From Bimuria novae-zelandiae CBS 107.79 (lineage: Eukaryota > Ascomycota > Dothideomycetes > Pleosporales > Didymosphaeriaceae): a stretch of DNA of 64,000 nucleotides. Made by a program: the position numbers and the translations under genes. The stretch is taken from assembly GCA_010015655.1 (NCBI GenBank), contig ML976669.1, positions 808,230-872,229 on the forward strand, given 5' to 3'. The notes beneath the pieces were generated by a model. The model was not told where the DNA came from, ran no database searches, and saw only the letters and a list, made by a program, of their open reading frames with translations. Position 1 is the stretch's first letter. Each line of letters opens with the position of its first letter. Below, piece after piece: positions 42,808 through 55,443 of the stretch.

Positions 42808-43640
42808 GGTGACGCGCGCGGGTAGTCGGGCACTTTGGGGGTGCTGTAGTCGGTGTAGTGAGTATATGCAGCCTGAGTTAACACAGTTGGTGTTTATCGA
42901 TAGGCGGTATTCTGTTCGAGTGGTCGATGCGGGGTGTTACTGTTGTGGGGACCTGGGTAAACAAACCACACTTTGGGTGCGGCGAGCAGGAGGTTGAAAA
43001 GAGTGACGGTGAGCGCGTCCTTCGCACGTAAACAAGGAGGTCGCAACTGGCTACCAGGCGCGACACACCCAACTGGCCCTGTCACCCTGCAAGAAGGAAT
43101 GGTTGCTGCGGCAGGTGGGTCCCTCCCCTGCGTCTGGGTCGCAATTTGCCAAACGGCTGCACGCACGCGCCACGCATTGCGCGCCGCCACACTCTAGATT
43201 CAGTGTGTGGAGAACTGCGGAGAAGACGATACGTGTATGAATCGCGACATGATATATTGGCTACTATGCGCAAAAGATCCCTTCTCAACTGCTCCTCTCA
43301 TCAACCTGACGCTGCTCACCGCCGACCATCCGTGCCACAATTTGTGTAAGACCCAACAGCCGGACGGCCATCGTTTGGCGTGTTTCAGATGCCGGATGCT
43401 GGTCATCGCCCTCCCGTACCCCTAGGCGGACAGAATTCTTGTCGCCGAGAATGTCTAATTTACAGGTGAAGAAACACGAAACAAACGTGGAGCCGCATCA
43501 ACATGAGGAAATGCAACGTGCGGAAAGACTGCGGTTGGAAACTAAGAGAAAACGCTCGAACGCGTGGAAATCCAAAGGTTTTCGTACCTGACATAGTGTC
43601 TAAAGGAATGTGTCGCCTCGACAAAAGCGTGCGTATTTGT
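42808..43640. other. Intergenic region between the NTF2-like and MFS genes
   Basis: It holds the promoter of the NTF2-like gene and the 3' region of the MFS gene, both on the minus strand. No supported gene; the overlapping frames lack motifs. Confidence 0.4.
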
Positions 43641-45294
43641 TCAAGTGTCGAAGTCGCTCTTCTCCGCGTCTGCGTCGAAGCATGTCTCCCAGCAGAGAAC
43701 CTCGCTTGGGAAATCACGCTCCACGCTCGGTCGCTCGCGAACAAAGTAGGCCAATGCAGCTCCGCAGCTGCCGAACAGCGCGAGGCAGGTCCACAGTGCG
43801 AGGTTGGCGGTAGACACGCTCAATCCATCAGAGAGGTAGAAGCTCACTCCGCTGACTGCTACTGCAAGCGCCTCGAACAAGTTTGCGATTTGCATGATGC
43901 CGACGACGGTGCCCGCAGAGTAGGCATCGGGCGTAGTGTTAAGCACAAGGAGTGCGACAAGGACTGTGGCTCCACCAGTTAAGACGTGCTTGGCAAGGAG
44001 GCCAATCGCAGATGTGAGAGCCACAAAGCCATTTGTGCATGCTGAAGCTGCTGCGAGAGCGAGAAGTGGCGTGATGATGTAGATGGTTGGGAACAGCAGC
44101 GAGGTAGAGCGGTAGAGCTTCAGTAGACCAAACTTTTCGATGGCGGTGGGGATGACATGCTTGATGGTGATACCAGCAACGCCCTTGACAACCAATACGG
44201 TGAGACCGAGCCACTGGCATGGGAGGCCCATGCCGCCCTCTTGCGAACTCTGGTGGCCAAGGTGAGGTAGAACAACATCGAAAGTAGCGGCGTGAAGAGC
44301 GAGCAGCGAGAAAGAGGCCAGTAGGACCAAGAAAGATGGCACTTGCATGAACTGGTTGATGGTAATGGGCTCAGGGCGGACGAAGTCGATTACGGCGATC
44401 CTAGGGGCATCAGAATCGTTCTCCGAAAGGAAAGCGGCCTTTTCGCAGTCCTGGTCCATGCGGTTCATCGATGAGCTTGTGTCCATAGGAAGAGTTTCCT
44501 GGAGCATGATCGTGGCAGTGACTGCAATGGAAAGCACAAGACTTCCACATGCGAGCTGTGAACCCAGGATGGGAAACTTCTCCCAGACCGCACCGGAGGA
44601 GTGCAAGCTCTCTGAGACCATGCCTTGGATTAAGGGGCCAATAGATCCGAACGAAGCGATCAGTGGAAGAAATGCCACATTCTGAGCCCGCTCCTCAAAG
44701 TCCCTGCTCACGTCCCCGATCATCGTGAGCGAAGTAACCACCACAGTCGAACTCGCGAACCCGGCGAAATAACGGAATAACGTGCAGCTGGCTAGATCGG
44801 TAGCAAATCCCATGCTCATGCAACAAACGAACATGGTCCAAAGCCCCATCAGCGTCACCTGGCGTCTACCCATGCGGTCGGCTAGATATCCCCAGAATAG
44901 ACCTGTCGTGCCTCCGAAAGCATATGCGCAGTCGAGTATGCTCCTCAGATATGATGTGGATAAGTTAGCGCAGAATTCGGAATCACTGATCAGCATCTGG
45001 AGCTGTGGCTGGAGAGACGACGCCATGATGCTGTGCATTGCATTAGCTTGGACCCTGAGTTGTAAACGCGCATCCGTAGGTAACATACGCTTCTGCGAGG
45101 AACACGACATAGATGAGGATAAGTTGCCTCTGGCGCGCCTTGTCCGTAGCCGCAGACACCTCATCAACCAGCGTGTCGCTGTCGTCCATATCCAACTCGA
45201 CATCCTCCTCCTCCTCGTTCGCCGCCACCTGGTCGTACTTCCCCAGATCCTTCACTGGGATCAAACTCCTCGTCCTGCGATGAAAACCCAACAT
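43641..45294 (-). CDS. MFS transporter
   Basis: Two exons, 45294-45089 and 45030-43641, joined by a GTATGT..GCTAATG..CACAG intron of 58 nt in phase 2; 531 residues. The chosen start MLGFHRRTRSLIP is the first true ATG of the frame; the upstream in-frame GTG is not used. A cytosolic acidic N-terminus (NEEEEDVELDMDD) precedes TM1 (LILIYVVFLAEAIMASS). The MFS signature follows TM2: FWGYLADRMGRRQVTLMG, with FRYFAGFASS and DVSRDFEERAQN in the first half. A central loop with an acidic/Ser-rich stretch separates the two bundles. It resembles fungal drug:H+ antiporter-like/YCR023C-type carriers; substrate unknown. Confidence 0.85.
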
Positions 45295-46407
45295 CTTGCT
45301 CTGAATGCCGATGACGAAATTGCACACGCGTAAGAAGGATCGGGTGTTTCGAAATCGTTCGACTCGATATTGCTATAGTCGCTCGCGATGAGCTTGTAGA
45401 TGGGGTACGACCGGCGTGTTCCCAGTAAGGACTGTCGTGGTCGCGAAGACCAAATGGGTGTGAGAGAGTGACTGGAATGTCCAACGGCAGGACCGGCTCC
45501 GCCTCGAGGGAGTGACGAGGTTGAAGAGTTCAAGCAAACGGCATCGGAGGGGTATGCTTAGTTACATGAAACGCCCGTGCGATACTGCGACCCCTGTCCT
45601 CTAAATGAGTCCGTGATCGTTATTGGTCTCAGCTCATCTGGCGCGGCACGAACTATTGGCGCTAAGACCGACACTACCTAGCGAGTCCTGAACGCCTGAT
45701 ATGGATCGTCAAGTCCGAACGTCCGTTCGGACGGACTTGGAGCGCGTGTTGCGCCCGCCCGGTGGCTGACTCACTACCACCACGGTCACGTTCAGTAAAG
45801 TGGCACAGTGAGACGGAGTGAGTCGACACGCTCTCGTAGTCTTCTTCAGCGTGGAGCCGCCATGCGCCTGTACTATCGACTCTTGCATTAGACCCTCTGG
45901 TGCGACGAGAGGACGATCAATTTTCAGTGGTACACCATACGTCATCAGGAGAATCAATATCGAGACAGTGGCACAGTTATTCCTCCGCAATTTCTGTATT
46001 GTACACTATCTGGCGATCTCAACCCAGCCTCCAGTAAAAAAAAATTAAGGGGGGAGATCATATGGAGCCGAAGATATCTATACTAGCCGTGAACCCGTGA
46101 AAACAAAGGTCATTTGTTTTTTTAAGATTTTCTGTTGTTCTGGTGCAATCGCACCGTGTTAATCAGATCCGGCAAAAACCCGCTGTTCCATCATGAAGGC
46201 TCTCACACGAGCTCATCCCATGCAAATCCATCGCTTGTGGGGAATATCCTAAACGCCTGATTGATAGAGGCGGTTGCTGCAAAGAAGAATCCAAAAAGAT
46301 AAAGTAGGCAAACGATCCCTGGCTAACAGTCCCATCCCAATACGTGCTGTCTCCGGATGTGCTTTCCAGAGGCCGCGACGCAAGACGCAGCGCCCGGGGC
46401 TAGCACC
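45295..46407. other. Intergenic region
   Basis: About 1.1 kb containing the MFS promoter and the 3' region of the C2H2 gene. The minus-strand frame 45533-45261 overlaps the MFS start in another phase and has no motif. A TCCGAACGTCCGTTCGGACGG palindrome-like stretch occurs at about 45715-45735. Confidence 0.4.
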
Positions 46408-48819
46408 CTACTGCTGAGGACCGTAATTTCCCATCAAGTCATCCAACGTAGGGGTTGGCTCGATGTACATCGTGTCGAACTGACCGCCAAAGTTGTTCAT
46501 ATCGTGCATATCCGGGAAAAAGGTGGAGTTACCTCCGAGTGAAGGCATGTTCGATGAGCCGGAGTCGCCGAACAACTCGAAGTCACGAATGGGAGGAGCG
46601 AATGTTGCCGTCTCCATGCCTTCACCAAAGCCTTCGTCAACATGCATCGGAGGCGAGTACAACGTCATGTCCCCCTGTCCACTCGGGGAGAGATGAGGAA
46701 CGTTGGGGCCTCCCGAAGTAATCGGGAAAAGATCGAAATCATACGCTGTGCTCATTGCCGGGGTGGGCTGTTGAAAGGCACCAGAGAAGTTGGTGTTAAT
46801 GTTGAGCGTACAATTGTTGTTGTAGATGTCATTGTGGTTGATAATGGCATCCTCTGGGGTCACCGCGTCTTCGAAGGAGGTCGGCTCCATAGGAGAGTGA
46901 CCGGATGAGTATGTCAGCGCCGTCGATTCGTCGGTTGTCACAGAGTCCCGGCGGAAGTCTGGCTGGAAGGTGTTGATATTAAGGGTCGACGTGCCATATC
47001 CGTAAGAGTTGAAGTCGACGTGGTCTATCAACGGGACGGAAGGGGAAGGCATGAACGGAGTCATAGGTGTGGAAAGTGCCACCGACTGTGGAGTACCAAG
47101 GAATGGGGTCAATGGAGTAGGCGGAGAACGGTCACTTCCGATGGGCTGGGACTTCTTTCGACCATTGCTCTTTGATCGCACGTATTCCCACCCATGGGCT
47201 TTCTCCATGTGCTGCTTGCAGTTGGACTCACGCTTGGACGCGTACGTGCAAGGGGGATACCTGCACTTATACTGGGCGGGAGCATTCGAGTGCTTGTCGT
47301 TGATGTGGCGATCACGTTCCTTCTCTGTCGGCCAGCCAAGCTCGAAGTACTTGCACTTTTCGTCGGTGCACTTCCAAGGGCGAGAGTGAGTCTTCTCATG
47401 CTTGGTAAGGTCGCAAGGTCGCTTGAATTCCTTCTTGCAGTCGCGGCAGGTGTGCATGACATCACCAGGCTTGTCCGACTTTCTCCGACGGGCCATAGAT
47501 CGTGTCACTTCGTCCATGTCCATCTCATCATCTGACAATGCCCGCTTGGTGGATGAGAATCCGGTAGCGACACCATCAGCGCCTTCAGCAAGAGGGATTG
47601 TCTTCCCATTCTTCTCTCGCACCAGCTCAGCAGGGCGGCCGTTGTGGCTCAACCCACCCCGTAGGGTGATCTTCTCATCACTTCCGAGGGTTAGCGTTCT
47701 GCGGACGGCCATAGCGAACGGTGTATCAGCATACCGAGAGTAATCCATTTCGTCGAGTTCTTCTCCATTCTCTTCTTTGCGGCGGGTGGCGGCCATGATT
47801 GCTGCGTATCTGCGGATCTGCTCGACCAAATCGAGAAAGTAGTTGTTAGTGTAAGGGCGGTCGGAAGGTAGTCGTTGGTCTTGTTCAGAGAGTCGGTCGA
47901 CGGTCGTATGCAAGAGTTGAATTGATCGCTCGCAAAACTGAAGATACGATGCCGGTGTTGCCGAAAGCTCCTTTAAGCCACGAAGAATGCAATAAGCCTC
48001 TGCACTCTGAGAAAGATATCGAATTCCACTTACCGGTGCCAAAAAGATCAGGGTCTTCTCCAGATCACGAAGGTTGCAAATGTTCTTCTCACCTATTCGA
48101 CGAGGAACGTCGGTGATCAACGGGTGAAAGTCCTTCAGAGCCTCCTCAGCGAGGATCGGCTCTACTATGTACTTGCGGATTTGCTCAGAGGCATGGTCGC
48201 TCAGGGTGTGCTTCTCTTCCGAACCACCAAGCGCGCTGAAGGAACGCGTGATGGCGGCGTGGGAAGTAGAGACGGAAGTGCTGATCGATTCACGAGCAGA
48301 TGCTCGGCCTTTAAGTATGTCAGAACACAGGGCCTGCACAGCGGGACCGCGCATGCGAGCCTTACCGTCTTTTGTATCGATGCTGGAACCCAGTCCGCTG
48401 TCTGATGCGTGTTCATGCGAGGCTTCCTGGACCTTTGGTTTTGGGTCGACATCCATATGGGTGGCCTCCAGGCTCGAACCAGTTAAGAATAGACTGGGAA
48501 CGGGTAGGACCTCGGGATCAGACAGGATGGTCGAGCCAGTCGATGAGGACTTGTGGCCAGCAATCCTCCTATCGAAATCTTTGAGAATGTTTTCTACCCG
48601 ACGGATGCTGGAGTCTTGAAGCAGTTGCTCAAGGCTCTCAGTGTTCGTAGATGAACGGCGCGGCATGTAGTGCTGGTTGTCCAAGCCACATACATCAGAC
48701 GCAACTGATTTGGGTGAATGGAAGGTACCACTCTTTCGCAGTGACATTCCATGGGTTGAGGAGGAAGGGGACGAAGCCTTAATAGGCCGGCGGCGAGGAT
48801 GGGTGTGGGATGCCGACAT
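46408..48819 (-). CDS. C2H2 zinc-finger transcription factor
   Basis: A single exon of 803 residues from the ATG at 48819, which has a good CCACC context; the open frame extends upstream only via a TTG. Three Cys/His units lie at about residues 458-533: CRDCKKEFKRPCDLTKHEKTH, then CTDEKCKYFE...ERDRHINDKH, then CRYPPCTYASKRESNCKQHM, followed by EKAHGWEYVRSK. This arrangement is typical of a fungal C2H2 regulator family. The N-terminal half is Ser/Thr-rich with a helical block (about 210-360). The C-terminus is Asn/Pro/Met-rich and acidic, a likely activation region, ending DDLMGNYGPQQ. Nuclear DNA-binding role inferred; targets unknown. Confidence 0.87.
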   Translation of the reverse strand: MSASHTHPRRRPIKASSPSSSTHGMSLRKSGTFHSPKSVASDVCGLDNQHYMPRRSSTNTESLEQLLQDSSIRRVENILKDFDRRIAGHKSSSTGSTILSDPEVLPVPSLFLTGSSLEATHMDVDPKPKVQEASHEHASDSGLGSSIDTKDGKARMRGPAVQALCSDILKGRASARESISTSVSTSHAAITRSFSALGGSEEKHTLSDHASEQIRKYIVEPILAEEALKDFHPLITDVPRRIGEKNICNLRDLEKTLIFLAPVSGIRYLSQSAEAYCILRGLKELSATPASYLQFCERSIQLLHTTVDRLSEQDQRLPSDRPYTNNYFLDLVEQIRRYAAIMAATRRKEENGEELDEMDYSRYADTPFAMAVRRTLTLGSDEKITLRGGLSHNGRPAELVREKNGKTIPLAEGADGVATGFSSTKRALSDDEMDMDEVTRSMARRRKSDKPGDVMHTCRDCKKEFKRPCDLTKHEKTHSRPWKCTDEKCKYFELGWPTEKERDRHINDKHSNAPAQYKCRYPPCTYASKRESNCKQHMEKAHGWEYVRSKSNGRKKSQPIGSDRSPPTPLTPFLGTPQSVALSTPMTPFMPSPSVPLIDHVDFNSYGYGTSTLNINTFQPDFRRDSVTTDESTALTYSSGHSPMEPTSFEDAVTPEDAIINHNDIYNNNCTLNINTNFSGAFQQPTPAMSTAYDFDLFPITSGGPNVPHLSPSGQGDMTLYSPPMHVDEGFGEGMETATFAPPIRDFELFGDSGSSNMPSLGGNSTFFPDMHDMNNFGGQFDTMYIEPTPTLDDLMGNYGPQQ

Positions 48820-50711
48820 GGTGGCGGTGACTGGTTGAAGCACTCGGCTTGACAGGCTCTGAGTCACGACAGAGCCAAACTCGTGAGTCTGGTTCGAGAT
48901 GGGAGTCACGGTTGGAGGCCGCCCTACCAAATCGGGAAGAATCGAGGGGACGCAGCGATCCTGTTGGCCAAGCTCGGTGAACTGAGCTGTCGAGTCGTTC
49001 CGATGTCACGGCTTCATCAACGAAGTGGAGGTGATTCGAAGACAATTGATGAGAAAGGCGTGCAAACTGCCAGTGATTCTCGATGGAGTTGAGGCGGTTG
49101 CAGGCGTGTCGAGATTCAGCGGGGAATCCGTATATGAGGGCGGTGCAGCGTAAGACGGGCTGTGGCACGGGAAGATATGCAACGAAGAATGGCGGGTAAA
49201 GCGCAAGAGCCTGGTGACGAAGCCTCAGGACATAAGCTGACGCAAAACCGAGGACAGAGTAAAAGATGCGGAGTGGGACAGGAAAGAAAGGTTGTAGTTG
49301 ATCTGGAGAAGGTCGTCGTCAACTCGTGCCAAGTGTTGCCTGGAGGTGAAAAGCACGCTAGCGACTAGGAGCGAACCAAGCCCCCGTCGCCAATAGTCAG
49401 CGTGCAGGTTCACAATACGAGGAAATCCGATTATTCGCTGGCACAACGCCGTTTCGACGTGAAAAGCGTGCCTGCGTCATTCGACTCCTCGTTCTGGTGA
49501 TTGTGCAGACGCAAGCAGCGTCGTCGCGACCGCACGCCGTCGCGCGCGCGCGTTTCGCGGCCATTGTGCGAGTCCGCCACTCCTTCACACAAAGTTCAGC
49601 ACCGCGCCCTGAAAGCCGACCCAAAGGGCGGTCACAGCTATCAATTTCCCTGCGCCCATTCCCTGCCCGTGTCCAAACACTGCTCGCCGTGTCTTGTCTG
49701 GGCCGCGAGGCTTGGACCGGTCAACCCTACAGGGAAACGGCGCGCATGCATTCAGGGTTGTCGGCGGCTTACCAATGGCAGCACGACACTGGGATCCACG
49801 GCGTTTATCTCATGTCTAAGGCTGTGGTTTGTGAACTGCGCCATCTTTCTCCATGCTGTGAATTTCACGATGAAATTAATCAAAGATGCATCCTCAACAC
49901 GTTCGAGTCCTCTACAGTAGAAAGGCGCTACACCCAGCTTCTCCTCGTGCCAAACTCCTCCAGTGATAAGGCCGCCTGTCCTCGAAGACGCCTACGTATG
50001 CTCCGCTCCTTCGCTGTGGCGTGTGCAACAAGTGTTCACCGGATAGTGTGGGGGCTATCACTGCGCGGCTGCGCGGAGTCCACCGCACCGCACCGGCGGT
50101 GCTGCTGTGGGCCCGATCACCGTTGCTTGGCAAGCAGTCCCATCACGCGAGCCATGATTGATGATGAAGGCGGTTGATTTCGAGCGCATTCTCTCCGCTT
50201 TTGCGCAGGAGTTGAAACATGCACTGCGTGTTTGCGCCCTCCCGAACCTTATCTTTCCCCTGCCATTAGGGTGCAACTGAGACATCGGGCGGCAATTTGA
50301 CAACATGTCGCGTTGGTTTGCGCCGGTTTGGCGGGATGCATTTGCTCTCTTTTGCACTCTCACTGCGTGTTCGCATTTCACCGGTGAATCTGTGTTACGA
50401 TGAAACCTTAGTAGGTAAAGACTTAAACGTTACATCTCTCTCTATGGCGGTAACCTTTGAAATATCGGATCTACAAACAGGAGTCGTGTAGCCTGCCCCA
50501 GCGCAGAAAAACGATCACGCTGGACCCGCTACGCTCATCGATCTTCAAAAGGAAAAAGACCCTTAAGCTAATACCGCTTCGTCAACTGTGTTGTCCTGCG
50601 CCACTGCGCGACGTTGACAGATGCCTTGAAAAACGAGGCATGCTTTTACGATTACCTATTTTGGGACGTAGTCATTGGGTGTTAACAATCTGCCATCAGA
50701 ATCGAGACCAC
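48820..50711. other. Long intergenic region
   Basis: About 1.9 kb. The longest frame (49497-50177 plus, 226 codons) is Arg/Ser/Cys-rich without domains, overlaps equally long frames in other phases and is not called. The region probably holds the 5' leader and promoter of the C2H2 gene, which is often long for such regulators. Confidence 0.4.
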
Positions 50712-52230
50712 TCAACCGAACGCCAGTGGAGTCCAGCACGGGTAAACTCTCTGCTCTACTTTCGTTCTGCTGCACGTCGCTTCGGTATCCCCACTTTGTG
50801 AAGGTGTCTTCGGAGCCCGGAAGTTTCTGCCGTGTCGACCGTGTAGCCCGCGTCCGAAGGTTCGAGAAGAAAGACCGTAGTGATGATCCATTGGGCGAGG
50901 GGGCCGTAAATGGTTGAAGCACTGCTTCACAGATGGCATACATGCTGCCGTTACACCAGACCACATCTCAATCTGTCTGATGTTCTCGTCAGTCGCCGCT
51001 ATTTAGAACTGTGACGTGGCTGCTGCTACTTACGACCAGAGCAAAACGTACCCAACTTTCCACGTCGTGTCAGTTGGCTCGTTTTGGAGCTGTACACGAT
51101 AATACAAGCTCACTACAGATGCGATCGCTCCTCTAAGCATCATGTCGTTAGAACGGACTGTGGGAACTGAATGAACATCGAGCTTAGACACTTACAAGGT
51201 ACCTGTCATGAAGATGAGCATCACGCCCAGTCTTCGCTTTCGAGATATTGCCAGTCCCCAAACTGCTGGCATTGGCAGAATGAGCAACGTCCAATCGACC
51301 AGCATGCCTATGACACCCAGAGGAATCGAGAATTCAGCGAACTTGAGATAGTGCCATGACAATATCATGTCAAGGAGCGATTCTCCCGGCCAAGGACCAT
51401 TCAACACAAACGCCGTAATCGACATGGAAACATAAAATACAGCTGTTAGAGTAGCTGCAATGAATCTACCAGATGCGGGATGCAGTCAGCCTCCTGAAAT
51501 CTCATCCTGACCCAGGCGATGAGGCTTACACTGTGACCCGCACGTAGGGCATGACCCCAAATAGGTAGTAGTACTGGATGAATAGACTTATTTTGATGAG
51601 GCCGAGCGCGGGGGTTGCCATGATTGTCGTTACATAGCTTTGCTATTCTGGAATCAGCGCTTTTTGCAGACCTATGACAACACTGTTGCTTACAATGAGA
51701 CTGGCGTGACTGATTACCTTGTCCAAGTGAGCATCCCAGCCATGTCGGCCAGCGGCGCCATGGATACAGCCTTCACATAGTAAGCGGCGATTCGAAGCAC
51801 TATGCAGCAGGGCAAAAATCAGTGCTACCTATTACGACCCCCAAGAAGTAAGCGATGCTAAACATCTAGACCAGCTCAGCTTGGTGCTTAAAAATTCCAG
51901 TCACGGATTGGGTCTTATATAGCCCAGCACAACAAAGCCTTTTCGAAGAGTCAGCCTTTTCGTTCAATTCTCATCGCGAAACTTACTATCATCCCATCTC
52001 CACTTTTTTGCTATCGCGACTTTGGTGTATGCTCGAATACCGAGGCAAAAGGTCGTAATAGCAAGATAAGTGAATGAGACGCCGAATATGACAGGCACAC
52101 GCGTAGGTGGGTTGTTGAAGTTCGCTTCTACCCTTAATGGTGGTAAGGCGAATGGTATTGTCGCGTACGCCTCAGGTGGCAGACTCTTCAGAAGGTCTGG
52201 GCTTGGCCCTTGGTACACATCTTTTGACAT
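50712..52230 (-). pseudogene. PTH11/rhodopsin-like integral membrane protein, possibly decayed
   Basis: The first exon (ATG 52230) reads LPPLRVEANFNNPPTRVPVI and FGVSFTYLAITTFCLGIRAY, then KWRWDD followed by a GTAAGT donor. Later pieces are ATPALGLIKISLFIQYYYLF and FGVMPYVRVTV. A clean intron (GTAAGC..CTGAC..GGTAG) leads into FIAATLTAVFYVSMSITAFV, then LLILPMPAVWGLAISRKRRL. Two further introns join LGAIASVVSLYYR and IEMWSGVTAACMPS. This is the multi-helix rhodopsin-type membrane family abundant in filamentous ascomycetes. Between 51960 and 51600 the exons do not join in phase (one-base conflicts near 51870 and 51660, and an apparent intron of only 29 nt). It is therefore probably broken, although an unusual exon structure is not excluded. 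Confidence 0.6.
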
Positions 52231-53270
52231 GATAGTAGTCGATAAAGGTCATGTAATAGGAAGCGAGCCTGGTGTTGTGAACGTTTCAAGCAACTTAAGA
52301 ATTCGAATAGCTTGTCTCGCCCCAACCGTTGTAAGCATACCTAGGTAGATCGCCACCACCAGAGTACGTAGTAGGAACAGAGCGCTGAGGTCCGAGAGAT
52401 TCTGCATGTCAGACTGCTGTGCACCCATAGCTGCTCCCGTCCCAAATTACTGTGAGCATACATCACAACCACTAGAGTACGTTGTGGCCACAATCAACCA
52501 ATAAGGTCATTATTCCATTCATCCATCCCGAGGTCCGCTGGGGCAACTCACGTGCTCCGCAGGACAACATGAAAACGGAGAGCTAAGGTCCAAGAACCCC
52601 TGTATGTTACACTACTGCGCAACCACATCGCTATAAGTTCTATCTGCATATGCACGTTCCAGGACAACACAGGAGTGGCCGGAATTGTCTTGTTATCTGC
52701 TTTAGATAGGTTTCGCATCCGGGCTTGGAACGGGGTGTAAGACCAGCATGCATTTGGCATTTATGGCACCAAAGACGATGTACCCAATGGTATGGTAGCG
52801 AAGGGTGAATCAAATTAATAGGTACTTGTGATTTGTCTATCGGAAACCGACCTTGTATTTTGATTGTCTAAATGCATCGTGGGTGTGCAAGCCATTGCCG
52901 TTCGAGGCGTGAAGACCATGCAAGGTCCGCACACAGAGCCCGCTTTGCCTTCTATTAGCACTTTTAAAAGACACACTAGATCTTAAGGGGTAAGCGCAGC
53001 CTGCAATGTTGCTGTAGCATACTCTACATCCTAGCACTCCCATTTCGCGAGGCACGAGAAGGGTGTAGAACACCTCACGGACATGACTGTATGCTTCTGA
53101 AACATGCAGCAACTATGATGATTAGAACCAGTGTCTCGGAATATTAAGCGCTTCAACTGATGTGATATGGTTTGCCTTTGTTCAATCAAGCAGGCCTACG
53201 AGACACCTAGTCATTTCTCCTTTCTCGCAACTGAAATTCGCATCACCCAAATTTCTGACTTACAGCAATA
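52231..53270. other. Intergenic region
   Basis: It holds the divergent upstream regions of the membrane-protein gene and the first P450. A ~45-bp phrase around 52316-52365 recurs imperfectly at 52438-52495 (GTACGTAGT/GTACGTTGT, CCACCAGAG/CCACTAGAG), a small local duplication. No gene supported. Confidence 0.4.
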
Positions 53271-55443
53271 ATGCAGGACAAAACAGCATTTTACATTCTT
53301 ATCGCCACCCCTTTGCTGGGCCTTTTCGACATTTGTGTCGACTACGGTATTGTGATCCCATGGCGGTGGAGCTACCTTTCCTATCCGCCTCTAGCGTGGG
53401 AAGTACTCAGAGTGATATTTACGCTATGGTGGAAAACACCAGTATGCACTCCCCGAACATTCCATGCATAGATTGACCTCTTCATCAGACCAATGTCGTC
53501 ATTATGGCATATCCAACGGTTTTTGGGAGGTGGCTGACGGCTTTTCAAAAGCTGTTCAAGTCCGAGGAACTTCTTCAAGAAGCCTATGATAAAGTAGGAC
53601 GCTCCTAGGGAATGTACTTGAACACAACTATGACTGACAACAGTCGAGGCCAATGGCAGTTCGTTTGCACTCCCAATGTTCGACCGATGAATTGTTTGTG
53701 TTTCAGACAGAGATCATCTCAAACAGCTAGAGAAAGAGCCCGAAACCATTCTATCCCGAGAGAAGGCACTTCGACAGGTATGTTCTTCTCGATTTCAATA
53801 CATGTTCCAGACCCGAGTTCACAAGCACTTATTCATTGAGAATAGCTGGCTTTCACCGAACAGATCCTGGGCAGTTACCAAAGTAGCCAGTCAACTCACG
53901 ATCAGAAAAGTGAGGCACTTCGTATCAATGGTGGGGTTTTACAAAATAAGCTACGATCAAGTGTTCCTGAGAGAAGTGACGAGATCCGCAATCGTATCGA
54001 GGATGCTATCACTCGCGAAGTATTCTCAAAAACTCGTCGTGAGCTTACCAATACTCTCAGAATCTAGAATATCTTCTGATGCCTTATCGTAGAATCCGGT
54101 CAAGGTGAATGGCGGAGGATCAGGCTTACACCCGCATTGTTACGTATCTTTACTCGCGTTAGCCTCGCATCGTTTCTGGGGACAGATCAAGGTAAAAATT
54201 CCGGTTTCTACTGAATCTCTGTGAGAAACGTGACTAACGCGTACTCTTGAAGCGGATTGCCCCCAGGTTTACACTGATGTTATGATGTTCTATTGGACTT
54301 GCGCATTCGCGTTTCCAGTTGTGCAACTGCTTCCAAACATCCTCGTACCGTAACGTCACCTTGTCCAGGTGCCTTTACAAAAGAGTACGCTTACACCAAA
54401 CAGTTTTATACTACCTATAGTCCTGTGCATGGGCATTCCGCGCGTGAAAATGTACAACCGAATCCTACACCTTACGTGGAGATGCCTTGACGAGAACGCT
54501 TCAAGCGAACAGCGGTGGGCTAGTGCATTATTCGAGCAAAACGCAATCAAGCTGCTGACTTTCGCAAAGGACCAGAAAGGAAGCGTCGTATCTTGGATTA
54601 CGGAAATGACGCGTGTCAATGAAGCAACCGAAATTGCCAAACTGACTCTTGGTCTCGTCTTCGCTAGCGCTTTCCAGGTGCCCATGGTACGATGGATGCA
54701 GAAAATTTCTCCATGCAAGAGACACTAATCGATCCTTAGATTGCGCAATTCTATATACATAGGTTCTGTTCGCATCCAGAGTACACAGAAACCCTCAGAG
54801 AGGAAGCGTCGAAACACAAACATCCCCCATTCACCTCGTTGAACAAAGAGATGCCTTATCTGGACAGCTTTCTCAAAGAAACGGCACGCCTGAGCCCTGG
54901 CCCCATTGGTAATTCAGTCTCCTATCATTGGTTTATGATGATGGCATTGCATGCTAACTGTCCATTCAGTTAGTAATCCTCGTACTGCCATGCTCCCGTA
55001 CACTCTGCCAGATGGCTGTCACGTAACTACCGGAAACTGGATAGCAGTGCCTCAGCTGGCACTCATGCGAGATGAAAATCTGTGGCCTCAGGCTAAGCAG
55101 TTCGAAGGCTTCCGCTTTGTGGACGACGAGATTGGGTTATCTAAATCGCGACTTACTCATCCGAGTTATGAGTTTCCCTTATGGGGTTCCGTCCGATATT
55201 CTTGGTGGGTTTGTTCTTGCGCTGATGATGCCTGACTGATAATTGTACAGCCCAGCAAGGTTCTACGTGTCCATCATCATGAAAATGGTCTTGTCGCATA
55301 TTCTCTTAGAGTATGAGTTCCAACTGGAGAGTCCAAGGTCCCAGCCGCACATCAACCTCGGAAAATTCAGGCTTCCGAATCCATTCACTATACTTTTGAT
55401 CCGCAAGAAAGAGATTGTGGGTAAATTGAGAAACACTGCTTAG
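53271..55443 (+). pseudogene. Cytochrome P450, broken in its 5' half
   Basis: The N-terminal anchor starts MQDKTAFYILIATPLLGLFD. Exon pieces then give MAYPTVFGRWLTAFQKLFKS and SFALPMFDR, followed by TGA (53688-53690), where the continuing text IVCVSDRDHLKQLEKEPETI shows an open frame (probably TGG-to-TGA). The middle exons include TRVSLASFLGTDQ, DCPQVYTDVMMFYWTCAFAF and KGSVVSWITEM. The 3' part is clean: KETARLSPGPI with the ExxR motif, intron 54916-54970 approximately, PQLALMRDENLWPQAKQFEG, then the haem loop FPLWGSVRYSCPARF, with its Cys codon split by an intron at about 55202-55248. The usual Gly after CP is Ala. The stop and phase problems suggest a pseudogene. Confidence 0.72.

Noticed and set aside
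48820..48930. Upstream extension of the C2H2 transcription factor to 48930
   Set aside because: The extension starts at TTG; the ATG at 48819 has a strong CCACC context, so it was taken as the start.
49497..50177. 226-codon plus-strand open frame
   Set aside because: Arg/Ser/Cys-rich, no domain, overlaps other long frames in GC-rich intergenic DNA upstream of a transcription factor gene; probably chance.
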